DNA of 64,000 nt from contig NZ_LMOB01000001.1 in assembly GCF_001423185.1 (NCBI RefSeq), forward strand, positions 1,657,889 to 1,721,888, given 5' to 3'. Under the pieces are notes generated by a model. It ran no database searches, was not told the origin of the DNA, and was given only the letters and a program-made list of their open reading frames with translations. Source of the stretch: Plantibacter sp. Leaf314. GTDB lineage: Bacteria; Actinomycetota; Actinomycetes; Actinomycetales; Microbacteriaceae. A program made the translations under genes and the position numbers. Within the stretch, counting starts at the first letter, position 1. Every line of letters starts with the position of its first letter. Below, piece after piece: positions 9,047 through 18,673 of the stretch.

Positions 9047-11143
9047 ATGCCTCCCACTGATGGATCGACGTCCGCCGCGGCCTCCGCGACCATCGCGAAC
9101 CTGCTCGCCGAGACCCGCAGCTACGCGCCGCCCGCCGACATCGCGCGCAAGGCGAACGTCGGGCCGGGCGAGTGGGCGCGCGCCGCTGCCGACCCCGTCG
9201 CGTTCTGGGAGGAACAGGCGCGCCGACTCGACTGGGTCACCCCCTGGGAGACGGCGCACACCTGGGAGCCTGCGCGGCCGGTCGATGGTTCCGATCCCGA
9301 CGACCCCTCGCCGGAGCTCACCGTCCCCGCCGCGACCTGGTTCGCCGGGGGCACGCTCAACGTCGCGGTCAACTGCGTCGACCGGCACGTCGACGCCGGG
9401 CGAGGCGACAAGGTCGCCCTGCACTTCGAGGGCGAGCCCGGCGACCGCCGCTCGATCACCTACGCCGAGTTGCAGCGCGAGGTCTCGAAGGCGGCGAACG
9501 CTCTGACCGCACTCGGCATCGGGCAGGGCGACCGCGTCGTCATCTACCTCCCCGTCATCCCGGAGACGGTCATCGCGACGCTCGCGGTCGCCCGCATCGG
9601 CGCCATCCACTCGCTCGTCTTCGGCGGCTTCTCGGCGGAGGCACTGCGGTTCCGCGTCGAGGACACGGAGGCGAAGCTCCTCATCACCACCGACGGCCAG
9701 TACCGCCGCGGCTCCGCGGTGCCGGTCAAGCAGAACGCCGACGCCGCCGTCGACGGCGTCCCCTCCGTGGAGCACGTCCTCGTGGTGGCGCGGACGGGCG
9801 AGGAGACCCCGAACGTGCCGTGGACGCCCGGGCGCGACGTCTGGTGGCACGACACGGTCGGCGTCGCCCCCGACACCCATGAGGCCCAGGCCTTCGACGC
9901 CGAGACCCCGCTGTTCATCATCTACACGAGCGGCACGACGGGGAAGCCGAAGGGCCTCGTCCACACCTCCGGCGGCTATCTCACGCAGGCGTCCTGGACC
10001 CACTGGGCGGTCTTCGACGCCAAGGACGACGACGTCCACTGGTGCACGGCCGACCTCGCCTGGGTCACGGCCCACACCTACGAGATCTACGGGCCGCTCT
10101 CCAACGGCCTCACCCAGGTCATCTACGAGGGCACGCCGAACACCCCGCACCAGGCGAGGCACTTCGAGATCATCGAACGCTACGGGGTGACGACGTACTA
10201 CACGGCGCCCACGCTCATCCGGACACTCATGACCTGGTTCCCGGAGGGCCCGCCTCCCGAGCACGACCTCTCGAGCATCCGGCTGCTCGGTACCGTCGGC
10301 GAGGCGATCAACCCCGAGGCCTGGATGTGGTTCCGCGAGCGCATCGGGCGCGGTGAGGCCCCCATCATCGACACCTGGTGGCAGTCGGAGACGGGGTCGG
10401 CCGTCATCGCGCCGCTGCCCGGCGCGACCACGATCAAGCCGGGCTCCGGGAGCCGGGCCCTGCCCGGCCTCGAAGCGCTCGTCGTCGACGAAGCGGGCGA
10501 GACGGTGCCCTACGGTTCCGGCGGGTACCTCGTCGTCAGCCGGTTCGGGCCCTCGATCGCGCGCACCGTCTGGGGCAACCCGGAGCGATACCGCGACTCC
10601 TACTGGGCGACGTACTGGAAACAGGGCTACTTCTTCTCCGGCGACGGCGCCAAGTGGGACGCCGACGGCGACATCTGGGTGCTCGGCCGCGTCGACGACG
10701 TCATCAACGTGTCGGGTCACCGCCTGTCGACCATCGAGATCGAGTCGGCCCTCGTCTCGCACCCGCACGTCGGGGAGGCCGGCGTGGTCGGGGTGCACGA
10801 CCCGATCACCGGGAGCGCGATCGCGGCCTTCGTCATCCCGTCCTCGCGCTCGCACGGGCCCGAGGCCGACGATGAGGCCTACTGGCTGGAGCGGTCCGCG
10901 AGCCTGGAGGCGGCGCTCCGCGCGCATGTGGCGAACGAGATCGGGCCGATCGCCAAGCCCCGCGACGTCTTCGTCGTCCCCGACCTCCCGAAGACGAGGT
11001 CGGGCAAGATCATGCGGCGCCTCCTCGGCGACATCGTCGACCGCCGTCCGCTCGGCGACACCACGTCACTGCAGGACGAGTCCGCGCCCCACCGGATCGC
11101 CGAGATCGTGGCCGCCGCCCGAATCGCGCAGGCCGGGGAATAG
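9047..11143 (+). CDS. acs: Acetyl-CoA synthetase (AMP-forming)
   Basis: A 698-residue AMP-dependent synthetase that activates acetate (or a close short-chain acid) to acyl-CoA. It has an ACAS N-terminal region, the P-loop IYTSGTTGKPKG, the acid-binding/adenylate motif DTWWQSETGS, the hinge GRVDDVINVSGHRLST and the acetylation-site lysine in PKTRSGKIMRR. Its length and motif order match Acs rather than medium-chain ligases. Some residues around the HWCTADLAWVTAHTYEIYGPL region differ from enterobacterial Acs (DVGWVTGHSY type), so the acid preference could be shifted. The gene seems leaderless (TAGCGT six bases upstream). Confidence 0.93.
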   Translation: MPPTDGSTSAAASATIANLLAETRSYAPPADIARKANVGPGEWARAAADPVAFWEEQARRLDWVTPWETAHTWEPARPVDGSDPDDPSPELTVPAATWFAGGTLNVAVNCVDRHVDAGRGDKVALHFEGEPGDRRSITYAELQREVSKAANALTALGIGQGDRVVIYLPVIPETVIATLAVARIGAIHSLVFGGFSAEALRFRVEDTEAKLLITTDGQYRRGSAVPVKQNADAAVDGVPSVEHVLVVARTGEETPNVPWTPGRDVWWHDTVGVAPDTHEAQAFDAETPLFIIYTSGTTGKPKGLVHTSGGYLTQASWTHWAVFDAKDDDVHWCTADLAWVTAHTYEIYGPLSNGLTQVIYEGTPNTPHQARHFEIIERYGVTTYYTAPTLIRTLMTWFPEGPPPEHDLSSIRLLGTVGEAINPEAWMWFRERIGRGEAPIIDTWWQSETGSAVIAPLPGATTIKPGSGSRALPGLEALVVDEAGETVPYGSGGYLVVSRFGPSIARTVWGNPERYRDSYWATYWKQGYFFSGDGAKWDADGDIWVLGRVDDVINVSGHRLSTIEIESALVSHPHVGEAGVVGVHDPITGSAIAAFVIPSSRSHGPEADDEAYWLERSASLEAALRAHVANEIGPIAKPRDVFVVPDLPKTRSGKIMRRLLGDIVDRRPLGDTTSLQDESAPHRIAEIVAAARIAQAGE

Positions 11144-11149
11144 CCCGCA

Positions 11150-11167
11150 GATGCATGCAGTTGCATC
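11150..11167. promoter_or_regulatory. Candidate operator upstream of the nitroreductase
   Basis: GATGCA and TGCATC form inverted arms around TGCAGT, 56 bases before the nitroreductase ATG. It may bind a regulator, but no binding family is recognised and the arms are short. Confidence 0.3.
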
Positions 11168-11222
11168 CATCGTCAATGGAGACGCCGACCCTGTCCCGTT
11201 CCCCGTCCCCCTTTGGAGATCC

Positions 11223-11804
11223 ATGTCCATCGTGACCCGCACCGCTCAGACCGATGCCCCCATCCTCGACGTCCTCGCCGACCGCTGGAGCCCCCGCGCC
11301 TTCGTCAGCGAGCCCGTCGACGCGGCGAAGCTGGCCTCCGCGCTCGAAGCCGCACGGTGGTCGCCGAGCGCCAACAACAGCCAGCCCTGGCGGTTCATCG
11401 TCGGCACGAAGGGCACGGAGACGTTCGACAAGATCGCCGAGCAGCTGGTGCCGTTCAACCGCGGGTGGGCCGCCCAGGCGGGCGCGCTCGTCGTCGCCGT
11501 CGCCGAGACCCTCGACGACGAGGGCAAGGAGCGCCCGTGGGCGATCTACGACCTCGGCCAGGCCATGGCGCACCTGAGCGTCCAGGCCCACAGCGACGGG
11601 CTCTTCGCCCACCAGATGGCCGGGTTCTCCGCCGATGGCCTCCGCGAGGCCTTCTCGCTGCCGGACGGCCTGCTGCCCTTCACCGTCACGGCCCTCGGCG
11701 AACTCGGCGAGCCCGAGCTGCTGCCGGAAGGCATGCTCCGCGACCGCGAGAGCGCTCCGCGCGAGCGTCGCCCCATCGCCGACCTCGTGATCGTCCAGGA
11801 GTAG
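11223..11804 (+). CDS. Nitroreductase-family FMN oxidoreductase
   Basis: A 193-residue protein of the nitroreductase fold. The FMN-binding stretches are visible: RWSPRAF near the N-terminus, AARWSPSANNSQPWRFIVG for FMN and phosphate contacts, and DLGQAMAHLSVQAHSDGL in the second half. The ATG at 11223 has TTTGGAGA upstream. It follows acs after 79 bases in the same direction and may have its own promoter. Family members reduce nitroaromatics, quinones or enones with NAD(P)H; the natural substrate is unknown. Confidence 0.92.
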   Translation: MSIVTRTAQTDAPILDVLADRWSPRAFVSEPVDAAKLASALEAARWSPSANNSQPWRFIVGTKGTETFDKIAEQLVPFNRGWAAQAGALVVAVAETLDDEGKERPWAIYDLGQAMAHLSVQAHSDGLFAHQMAGFSADGLREAFSLPDGLLPFTVTALGELGEPELLPEGMLRDRESAPRERRPIADLVIVQE

Positions 11805-11888
11805 TCCGCTCGCTCCACCCTGCTTCTCGCTGCTGCGCAGTCCGGTCCGCCGGGCTGCGCAGTCGTCGTTCGTCGTTCCCTGTCCCGG

Positions 11889-11923
11889 CCCGTCGACAGG
11901 CTCAGGGACCACCTGTCGACGGG
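11889..11923. terminator. Hairpin from the CGACAGGCTCAGGGAC repeat family
   Basis: CCCGTCGACAGG pairs perfectly with CCTGTCGACGGG over an 11-base loop. It lies between convergent genes and shares its core (TCGACAGGCTCAGGGAC) with repeats near 42477 and 57501. It probably acts as a bidirectional terminator. Confidence 0.65.
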
Positions 11924-11930
11924 CGAGGCG

Positions 11931-12584
11931 CTAGAGCCCGGCGACGAGGTTGATCACGGTCGCGAGGATCACGGAACCGAAGAGGTACGACAGGAGCGTG
12001 TGCTTCAGCACCGTGCGCCGCAGCTCGCTCGTGCGGAGCGTCGTGTCGGAGACCTGGTACGTCATCCCGAGGTCGAAGGCGAGGTAGGCGAAGTCGCTGT
12101 ACTGCGGGGCCTCCGCCTGGTTGAAGTCGATCCCGCCCTCCGGTGCCGCGAAGTACATGCGCGCGTACCGGAGCGTGTAGATCGTGTGGATGAGCGCCCA
12201 GGAGAGCGCCACGCTCAGCACGGCGAAGCCCGCGAGCACGCCCTGCTCGACGCCGGTCGACGCGCGCGCCTGGAGGATGACGACGCTCAGCGCGATGAGG
12301 CTCCCGACGCTCGCGAGGACGATCAGCACCTCGCTCGTCGTCCGCCCCGGTTCCTCGGACGTCGCGTGCTCGCGCGTCCGTTCGGGACCCATCCGCCAGA
12401 TCCGCACCCAGAGCGATCCGACGAAGACGACGCAGGTGGCGCCCCAACCGGCGAGGATCGCGCCCGCCCAGAACCACTGCAGCCCGGCGACCACGCCGAC
12501 GACGAGGCCGATGCAGGCGGAGACGGACAGCCGGAGTTTCGCGCCGTGCCGCACCATGATCGGTTCTGGGGTCGATGAGCTCAC
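11931..12584 (-). CDS. DUF1345 membrane protein
   Basis: A 217-residue integral membrane protein with about five hydrophobic helices. The conserved DUF1345 block is clear: SWALIHTIYTLRYARMYF, then GGIDFNQ, then FAYLAFDLGMTYQVSDTTLRT. Members are of unknown function. The GTG at 12584 is favoured because a weak -10-like CACGAT lies six bases upstream, matching the leaderless pattern of this window; an ATG at 12557 is an alternative. It converges on the nitroreductase gene. Confidence 0.88.
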   Translation of the reverse strand: MSSSTPEPIMVRHGAKLRLSVSACIGLVVGVVAGLQWFWAGAILAGWGATCVVFVGSLWVRIWRMGPERTREHATSEEPGRTTSEVLIVLASVGSLIALSVVILQARASTGVEQGVLAGFAVLSVALSWALIHTIYTLRYARMYFAAPEGGIDFNQAEAPQYSDFAYLAFDLGMTYQVSDTTLRTSELRRTVLKHTLLSYLFGSVILATVINLVAGL

Positions 12585-12644
12585 GAGCTGATCGTGGCAC
12601 CGTCCGCCGGGCTCACGGTGCAGGCTCGCGGCCCACGACGCAGC

Positions 12645-13064
12645 TCACGCCGGTACGACGAACAACTCCTCCAGCTCGGCGAAGACGCCGACGGCGAGGC
12701 GTTCGAACGGTTCGGCACCCAGCCGGATCGTCTCGCCGGGGACGAGGCCGGTGAACGAGCCCTCCACCGCGTACGTCAGGACGGTTCCCACCGTGAACAC
12801 CCGCTCGTGTCCGATGATCGACTCGACGATGAGTTCCAGCTCGTTGAGGGCGCTCGGCCCGCGCCCGATCACCGACCGCACCCGGTGGACGAAGGGACGG
12901 TCGAGCACGAGGGTCAGGCCGGTGAAGAACTCGGGGTCGACCACGGCCACCGCGGCGGGATCCGCTCCGGCCTCGGCGAGGGTCACCCGTCCGGCGACGA
13001 GCGCGGCGATCATCGCCTTCGCCTGGTCGACCTCGCGCTGTTCGAAGGTCTTGCGTCCCAGCAT
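12645..13064 (-). CDS. Conserved hypothetical protein
   Basis: A 139-residue soluble protein with balanced composition, beginning MLGRKTFEQREVDQAKAMIAALVAG. It has no signal peptide, membrane segment or motif that I recognise. The ATG at 13064 has a GAGGAG ribosome site, and a TAGCGT -10-like box lies further upstream on the minus strand around 13099. It ends 60 bases before the DUF1345 gene, which may be in the same unit. Function unknown. Confidence 0.75.
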   Translation of the reverse strand: MLGRKTFEQREVDQAKAMIAALVAGRVTLAEAGADPAAVAVVDPEFFTGLTLVLDRPFVHRVRSVIGRGPSALNELELIVESIIGHERVFTVGTVLTYAVEGSFTGLVPGETIRLGAEPFERLAVGVFAELEELFVVPA

Positions 13065-13157
13065 GGGCGTCTCCTCGGGTGACTCGGATCGGGTGCGCCT
13101 CACGCTACTCCCCCGCGCGCCCGACGCCCAGTGGGCGCGGTGCAGGAGGCGTGGCGG

Positions 13158-14135
13158 TCAGGCCTTCGTCCGCCGGCGACGCGGAACGTGGAGCGACACC
13201 ACCCCGGCCTCGCGGTTGATCCGACGAGCCCAGGCCCGCCAGACCAGGGCGAACACGACGACGAGGACCACGAGGGTGGGCAGGCTGAGGACACCGAGGG
13301 CAGGCATGTCGGGGAAGAGCAGTCCCCAGACCACGGCGTTGCCGTCCCACAGCCCGTGCATGAGCGCGACGCCCAGGTAGGCGAGCACGACGCCGACGGT
13401 GAGGCGGAAGCGCCCGTTGCGGGCGGCGGCGAACACCGCGGCGGCCAGGAGTGCCGTCCACAGCGGGTGACCGACGGGATCGAAGATCGTCCTCCCGACG
13501 GCCGCTCGAGCCGCCTCGAACGACGGGTGGGCGATGATCGTCTCGATCGGAGTCGCGCCGGCGGCCAGCTTCTGCGTGTCCTCGACGCCCTGCGCCCAGC
13601 CCTGCCCGATGTACCAGAGGTTCTCGAGGACCGCGAAGCCGATGCCGACGGCCCCGCCCACGAAGAGGCCGCCGCGAGCGGTCTTGCGCGGCAGGCGCCA
13701 GGCGAGGATGACGACCGCGATGATCTTCGCGAGTTCCTCAGCGACCCCGGCGAAGAACAGACCGACGTCGCGCGGGTTGTCGTGCAGATCGGTCGCGGCC
13801 ACGCCGATGAGGGAGTCGAAGGTGCTGCCGAGCGAGATCGCGACGAATCCGCCGACGAGCACCGCCCACAGCAGGACGGGGATGGTGACTCCATCGCCCG
13901 GCTGGAGGCGTCGCACCATCACGAGGAGCAGCGTCGCCGCGGCCAGGCCGGAGCCGAGGAGGATCCAGGCGGGGATGACCGCCGGGTTCCCGAGGAGCAC
14001 GTGCGGCACGAGGAGGAGGAACGCCCAGAGGCCCAGCCCGCCGAAGAAGAACCAGGTGATCGCGTGGCGGCGTCGCCAGATCGGGGCTGGCGGTTCGATC
14101 GCCTCAGGGGTCGTGCTCGGGGCTGCGTGTGACAT
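13158..14135 (-). CDS. PrsW-like intramembrane metalloprotease
   Basis: A 325-residue polytopic membrane protein of the PrsW/CPBP-related protease clan. The motifs expected in order within the helices are present: EELAK, then GFAVLENLWY, then HPLWT, then MHGLWD, which supply the Glu and His residues of the metal site. In Bacillus, PrsW cleaves an anti-sigma factor; actinobacterial members are mostly uncharacterised and no anti-sigma gene lies nearby. The ATG has GAGAGGA upstream. Confidence 0.88.
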   Translation of the reverse strand: MSHAAPSTTPEAIEPPAPIWRRRHAITWFFFGGLGLWAFLLLVPHVLLGNPAVIPAWILLGSGLAAATLLLVMVRRLQPGDGVTIPVLLWAVLVGGFVAISLGSTFDSLIGVAATDLHDNPRDVGLFFAGVAEELAKIIAVVILAWRLPRKTARGGLFVGGAVGIGFAVLENLWYIGQGWAQGVEDTQKLAAGATPIETIIAHPSFEAARAAVGRTIFDPVGHPLWTALLAAAVFAAARNGRFRLTVGVVLAYLGVALMHGLWDGNAVVWGLLFPDMPALGVLSLPTLVVLVVVFALVWRAWARRINREAGVVSLHVPRRRRTKA

Positions 14136-14237
14136 CGGGTCCTCTCAGGGCGCGCCGATCGGGCCCATCGCGAGGATCACGCTAGTGCGCGTCGCCCGTC
14201 GCACGACAGGGGGTTCCTCCCCCATTCGGGGGTGGTG

Positions 14238-14345
14238 GCCAGCGCGGTGCTGTCGCGTGAGCGCGGGGTACACGCGTGAGCGCGTCCCTCCGGAGGGGCG
14301 CGCTCACGTCACAGGGTCGCGCTCGCGTCAGCGCACCGCGCCGGC
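14238..14345. repeat. 108-bp nested palindrome, copy A
   Basis: The outer arms GCCAGCGCGGTGC and GCACCGCGCCGGC pair with one mismatch. The centre is a second palindrome around CCCTCCGGAGGGG flanked by TGAGCGCG and CGCGCTCA. A same-length copy lies at 22204, and a rearranged relative at 20552. It sits between the ends/starts of the clpB and PrsW genes, downstream of clpB. Confidence 0.8.
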
Positions 14346-14363
14346 CGCGACGACCGGGCAACG

Positions 14364-16526
14364 CTAGGCCGGGACCTCCGCGCGCTCGACCGTCAAGCCG
14401 TCGCCGTCGAGCGCCAGCCCGACGTGGACCGTGTCGCCGTCACGGATCGACCCGTCGAGGATCGACCGCGCCAGGCGGTCGTCGATCTCCCGCTGCATGA
14501 GTCGACGCAGCGGACGGGCGCCGTACATCGGGTCGTACCCGCGCTCCGCGAGCCAGGCCCGGGCATCGGGGGTCACGGCCAGATGCAGTCGACGTTCGCC
14601 GAGGCGGCGCTGCAGGCGGTCGATGTAGAGCTCGACGATCTGGCCGAGCTCCTCCTCGCTGAGCGGCTGGAACACGACGATGTCGTCGAGCCGGTTCACG
14701 AACTCCGGCTTGAACGCCTGGCGCACCAGCTGCTGGACGGCCTCCTCCTTCTGCTCGAGGGAGAGCGAGGCGTCCATCAGGTACTGCGAGCCGAGGTTCG
14801 ACGTCAGCACGAGGATCACGTTCCGGAAGTCGACCGTGCGGCCCTGACCGTCGGTCAGTCGCCCGTCGTCGAGCACCTGGAGCAGGATGTCGAACACCTC
14901 CGGGTGCGCCTTCTCCACCTCGTCGAGCAGCACCACCGAGTACGGGCGCCGACGCACGGCCTCGGTCAGCTGACCGCCCTGCTCGTAGCCGACGTACCCG
15001 GGAGGGGCTCCGACGAGTCGGGAGACCGAGTGCTTCTCGCCGTACTCGGACATGTCGATCCGAACCATGGCCTTCTCGTCGTCGAAGAGGAACTCGGCGA
15101 GCGCCTTCGCGAGCTCCGTCTTGCCGACGCCGGTTGGGCCGAGGAACATGAAGGAACCGGTCGGGCGGTCGGGGTCGGAGATGCCGGCCCTGGTGCGGCG
15201 GACCGCGTCGGACACGGCGGCGACCGCGCGGTGCTGACCGATGAGTCGGCGGGAGAGCTCCTGCTCGAGGTGCAGCAGTTTCTCGGTCTCGCCCTGCAGG
15301 AGCCGGCCGACGGGGATGCCGGTCCAGGCGGCGATCACGGCCGCGATGTCTTCGGCGGTCACCTGGTCGTTGACCATCCTCGGCTCGCCGTCGGCGTCCT
15401 GCTCGGCGGACTCCGCCATCGCCAATTCGCGTTCGAGCTGCGGGATGTCGGCGTAGAGGAGTTTGGAGGCCTGCTCGAGCTTGCCCTCGCGCTGTGCGCG
15501 TTCGGCCTTGCTGCGGGCGGCGTCGAGCTGCTTCTTGAGGTCGCCGACCCGGTTGAGGCTCGCGCGTTCCTTCTCCCACCGCGCCTGCAGCTCACCGAGT
15601 GCCTGCTGTCGTGTGGCGAGGTCCTCCCGCAGGCGGGCGAGGCGTTCCTTCGAGGCGTCGTCCTTCTCCCGTTTGAGCGCGAGCTCCTCGAGCTTCAGGC
15701 GGTCGACGCTGCGTCGGAGTTCGTCGATCTCGACCGGGGCGGAGTCGATCTCCATGCGGAGCCGGCTGGCCGCTTCGTCGATGAGGTCGATGGCCTTGTC
15801 CGGGAGCTGACGGGAGGTGATGTACCGGTTGGAGAGGGACGCGGCGGCGACGAGCGCGTTGTCGGCGATGGCCACCTTGTGGTGGGCCTCGTAGCGTTCC
15901 TTCAACCCGCGGAGGATGGCGATGGTGTCCTCGACGCTCGGCTCGCCGACGAAGACCTGCTGGAACCGCCGTTCCATGGCGGCGTCCTTCTCGACGAACT
16001 CGCGGTACTCGTCGAGGGTGGTCGCGCCGATGAGGCGCAGTTCGCCGCGGGCGAGCATGGGCTTCAGCATGTTCGCCGCGGCGACGGAGCCTTCACCGCC
16101 GCCGGCACCCATGAGGACGTGCAGCTCGTCGATGAAGGTGATGATCTGGCCGTCGGACTCGTCGATCTCCTTGAGGACGGCCTTCAGTCGCTCCTCGAAC
16201 TGCCCGCGGTACATGGCGCCTGCCACGAGGGCGGAGAGGTCGAGCGACACGAGCTGCTTGCCCTTGAGGCTGTCGGCGACGTCGCCCGCGACGATCCGCT
16301 GGGCGAGGCCCTCCACGACGGCGGTCTTGCCGACCCCGGGTTCGCCGATGAGGACGGGGTTGTTCTTGGTGCGCCTGGTGAGCACCTGGCTCACGCGACG
16401 GATCTCGGCGTCGCGGCCGATGACCGGGTCGAGTTTGCCCGACGCGGCGATCTCGGTCAGGTTGACGCCGTACTGCTCGAGCGCGCTGCGCTGATCCTCC
16501 TGCTGAGGCGTCTGGCCTGCTGGCAT
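14364..16526 (-). CDS. clpB: ClpB disaggregase (no N-domain)
   Basis: A 720-residue Hsp100 chaperone with two AAA+ modules. The first Walker A is GEPGVGKT at 61-68, a coiled-coil middle domain (about 290-400, rich in ELEKER-like heptads) follows, and the second Walker A is GPTGVGKTE. Arg-finger and sensor regions are intact. The usual ~140-residue N-terminal Clp_N domain is absent: the protein starts directly at [13 protein letters not shown], as in the short ClpB form. No LGF/IGF-type ClpP loop is present, as expected for a disaggregase working with DnaK. The promoter carries a perfect HAIR box. Confidence 0.96.
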   Translation of the reverse strand: MPAGQTPQQEDQRSALEQYGVNLTEIAASGKLDPVIGRDAEIRRVSQVLTRRTKNNPVLIGEPGVGKTAVVEGLAQRIVAGDVADSLKGKQLVSLDLSALVAGAMYRGQFEERLKAVLKEIDESDGQIITFIDELHVLMGAGGGEGSVAAANMLKPMLARGELRLIGATTLDEYREFVEKDAAMERRFQQVFVGEPSVEDTIAILRGLKERYEAHHKVAIADNALVAAASLSNRYITSRQLPDKAIDLIDEAASRLRMEIDSAPVEIDELRRSVDRLKLEELALKREKDDASKERLARLREDLATRQQALGELQARWEKERASLNRVGDLKKQLDAARSKAERAQREGKLEQASKLLYADIPQLERELAMAESAEQDADGEPRMVNDQVTAEDIAAVIAAWTGIPVGRLLQGETEKLLHLEQELSRRLIGQHRAVAAVSDAVRRTRAGISDPDRPTGSFMFLGPTGVGKTELAKALAEFLFDDEKAMVRIDMSEYGEKHSVSRLVGAPPGYVGYEQGGQLTEAVRRRPYSVVLLDEVEKAHPEVFDILLQVLDDGRLTDGQGRTVDFRNVILVLTSNLGSQYLMDASLSLEQKEEAVQQLVRQAFKPEFVNRLDDIVVFQPLSEEELGQIVELYIDRLQRRLGERRLHLAVTPDARAWLAERGYDPMYGARPLRRLMQREIDDRLARSILDGSIRDGDTVHVGLALDGDGLTVERAEVPA

Positions 16527-16547
16527 GGGTACGGTCTCCTGTTCAAA

Positions 16548-16568
16548 CTTGAGTGAATCTGACTCAAG
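16548..16568. promoter_or_regulatory. HAIR box (HspR operator) of clpB
   Basis: CTTGAGT, seven bases, ACTCAAG: an exact match to the HspR-binding HAIR consensus. It overlaps the clpB -10 box. Confidence 0.92.
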
Positions 16569-16595
16569 TTTACCACCGTGCCGAGCGGGCGACAA
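16567..16595 (-). promoter_or_regulatory. clpB promoter
   Basis: Read on the minus strand: TTGTCG (16595-16590), 17 bases, TAAACT (16572-16567). The last bases of TAAACT are shared with the HAIR palindrome, so bound HspR should block RNA polymerase directly. Confidence 0.75.
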
Positions 16596-16626
16596 GATCC
16601 ACACGACAGGTGCCCTCCAGCCCATC

Positions 16627-16645
16627 GAAGGGTAGGCTTACCTAT
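16627..16645 (+). promoter_or_regulatory. DtxR/IdeR-type iron box of the siderophore-interacting protein
   Basis: TAGGCTTACCT with flanks matches the 19-bp DtxR/IdeR consensus at 14 of 19 positions by eye, three bases before the ATG. Iron-loaded repressor here would block expression. Confidence 0.7.
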
Positions 16646-16647
16646 CG

Positions 16648-17598
16648 ATGCCTCGCCTCAGTGAACAGACCCCCGACTCGATCTTCATCCTCCTCGCAGC
16701 CGTCGTCCGGCGGATCGAGCAGGTGAGCCCGAGCTATCGGCGGTTCACGTTCACCGGTCCCGAGGTCCAGCACATCGCGGACAACCGCCACGATCAGCGC
16801 ATCAAACTGCTCTTCCCGCTGCCCGACACCGGGTTCGACGAGCTACCCATGCACGACGACTGGTACCAGGCCTGGCGGATGCTGCCCAACGACAAGCGTC
16901 ACCCGATGCGGACCTACACGATCCGCGAGGTCCGGCCGGAGCTCGCTGAGTTCGACGTCGACATCGCCATCCACGGCCGCGTCGGACCGGCCTCCTCCTG
17001 GGCGATGGACGCCGAGGTGGGCGACGAGCTCATCGTCAACGTCCCGAACGCGCGGTCCGCCGTGGCGGCGGGCGGCATCGACTGGCACGCCCCCGCGACG
17101 GTCGATCAGGTCCTCCTCGCCGGTGACGAGACGGCACTCCCGGCGATCGCCGGCATCCTCGAGAGCCTGCCGGACACCACCCGCGGGATCGCCGTCGTCG
17201 AACTCCCCCACGCCGACGACGTCGCCGCCCTCTCCACGAAGCCCGACGGCGTCGAGCTCATCGTGCTCCCCCGCGGGACCCAGCCCGTCGGCACCCTCCT
17301 CATCCCCGAGGTCGAGCGGATCGCCGGGCGTCTCGCACCGTCGGTCGACACCGCGACGATCGCCACGCAGCCCGCCCTCGAGGACGTCGACGTCGACACC
17401 CAGCTGCTCTGGGAGGCGCCCGTCAACGCGACCGGAGGGCCGGTCCTCGAGAGCGCGCCGCTCTACGCCTGGCTGGCGGGGGAAGCCTCCGCCATCAAGA
17501 CGCTGCGCAGGCACCTCGTCTCCGGATGCGGCGTCGACCGCAAGTCGGTCGCGTTCATGGGCTACTGGCGCCACGGCAGGGCCGAAGACAACCGATGA
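16648..17598 (+). CDS. Siderophore-interacting protein (ferric-siderophore reductase, ViuB/YqjH type)
   Basis: A 316-residue FAD-dependent enzyme that releases iron from imported siderophore by reducing it with NAD(P)H in the cytosol. The FAD motif HPMRTYTIREVRP (RxYS/T-like) is near residue 90, followed by a VDIAIHG...GPASSWAMDAEVGD stretch and the C-terminal SIP domain with LLAGDETALPAI and AGEASAIKTLRRHLV. It is first in an iron operon with two permeases and an ATPase, and an iron box precedes it, so it should be induced under iron limitation. Confidence 0.94.
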   Translation: MPRLSEQTPDSIFILLAAVVRRIEQVSPSYRRFTFTGPEVQHIADNRHDQRIKLLFPLPDTGFDELPMHDDWYQAWRMLPNDKRHPMRTYTIREVRPELAEFDVDIAIHGRVGPASSWAMDAEVGDELIVNVPNARSAVAAGGIDWHAPATVDQVLLAGDETALPAIAGILESLPDTTRGIAVVELPHADDVAALSTKPDGVELIVLPRGTQPVGTLLIPEVERIAGRLAPSVDTATIATQPALEDVDVDTQLLWEAPVNATGGPVLESAPLYAWLAGEASAIKTLRRHLVSGCGVDRKSVAFMGYWRHGRAEDNR

Positions 17599-17602
17599 GC
17601 CG

Positions 17603-18673
17603 GTGAGCGCCGACCTCGACAGCCTGCGGCTCCCGACCGCGGCGGCCCGCGCCCGCGAGGCCTCGACGGGGATCGCCCGGACGACGACCGCGCGCTGGCT
17701 CCTGCTCGTCGCGGCGATCCTCCTCCTCGCGGGCATCGCCGCCGCGAGCCTCTTCATCGGTTCGGGAACCATCAGCGTGTCGGAGGTGTGGCGGGCGCTC
17801 ACCCAGGGCGGCGGCGACACGAACGCGATCCTCGTGACCGGGTTCCGCGTGCCGCGCATGCTCCTCGCGATCGGCGTCGGTGCGGCGCTCGGTCTCGCCG
17901 GGGCGATGATGCAGGCGGTCACCCGCAACCCGCTCGCCGACCCCGGCATCCTCGGCGTCAACGCGGGGGCGTACCTGGCGGTCGTCCTGGCCGTCGCCAT
18001 CGCCGGGACGGCGGACCTCGGCTCCTACGTCTGGTGGTCGTTCGCCGGTGCGGGTGTCGCGTCCGTCGTGGTCTACGTGATCGGCTCGCGTGGGCGGGCG
18101 GGCGCCACCCCGGTGCGCCTCGTCCTGGCCGGAGTCGCCCTCTCCGCAACGCTGCAGGGCGTCACCTTCGCCATCACCATCCGGAACCCCGACATCTTCG
18201 ACAAGATCCGCTTCTGGCAGGCCGGCTCCCTGCAGAACCGTCAGCTGGACGTGTTCCTGGGGGTGCTGCCGTTCCTCGTCGTCGGCGCTCTGCTCGCGCT
18301 CGTCGTCTCCCGGTCGCTCAACGCCGTCGCCCTCGGGGACGACCTCGCGACCTCGCTCGGCACGAAGGTCCTCCGGACGCGTGTGCTGTCGGTCGTCGCG
18401 ATCACCCTGTTGTGCGGTTCGGCCACCGCGGCGGCCGGGCCGATCGCGTTCCTCGGGCTCATGTCGCCCTACCTCGCCCGGGCCGTCGTCGGCCCGGACC
18501 AGCGCTGGACGCTGCCGTTCACGATGGTGTTCGCCCCGATCATCTTCCTGCTGTCCGACCTCCTCGGGCGGGTGGCCGTGCAGGGTGAGATGCCCGTCGG
18601 GATCGTGACCGCGTTCATCGGGGCGCCCGTGCTCATCGTGCTGATCCGCCGGTCGAAGGCGCAGGGGCTGTGA
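17603..18673 (+). CDS. Iron-siderophore ABC transporter, FecCD permease 1
   Basis: A 356-residue permease of the FecCD (BtuC) family with about ten transmembrane helices after a ~30-residue cytosolic N-terminus. The family motif FRVPRMLLAIGVGAALGLAGAMMQAVTRNPLADPGILG-like region is seen near residue 80, and the ATPase-contact region GPIAFLGLMSPYLAR near 280. GTG 17603 is chosen because it lies five bases past the stop of the preceding gene, suggesting coupling. Its stop overlaps the next permease start. Confidence 0.94.
   Translation: MSADLDSLRLPTAAARAREASTGIARTTTARWLLLVAAILLLAGIAAASLFIGSGTISVSEVWRALTQGGGDTNAILVTGFRVPRMLLAIGVGAALGLAGAMMQAVTRNPLADPGILGVNAGAYLAVVLAVAIAGTADLGSYVWWSFAGAGVASVVVYVIGSRGRAGATPVRLVLAGVALSATLQGVTFAITIRNPDIFDKIRFWQAGSLQNRQLDVFLGVLPFLVVGALLALVVSRSLNAVALGDDLATSLGTKVLRTRVLSVVAITLLCGSATAAAGPIAFLGLMSPYLARAVVGPDQRWTLPFTMVFAPIIFLLSDLLGRVAVQGEMPVGIVTAFIGAPVLIVLIRRSKAQGL

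Noticed and set aside
8753..10927. A 724-codon open frame on the minus strand.
   Set aside because: It lies opposite acetyl-CoA synthetase, and the translation is Arg/Val/Asp/Gly-rich with no domain. It is a GC-codon shadow frame.
14424..16556. A 710-codon open frame on the plus strand.
   Set aside because: It is antisense to clpB and contains only low-information Leu/Glu/Val/Arg-rich sequence.
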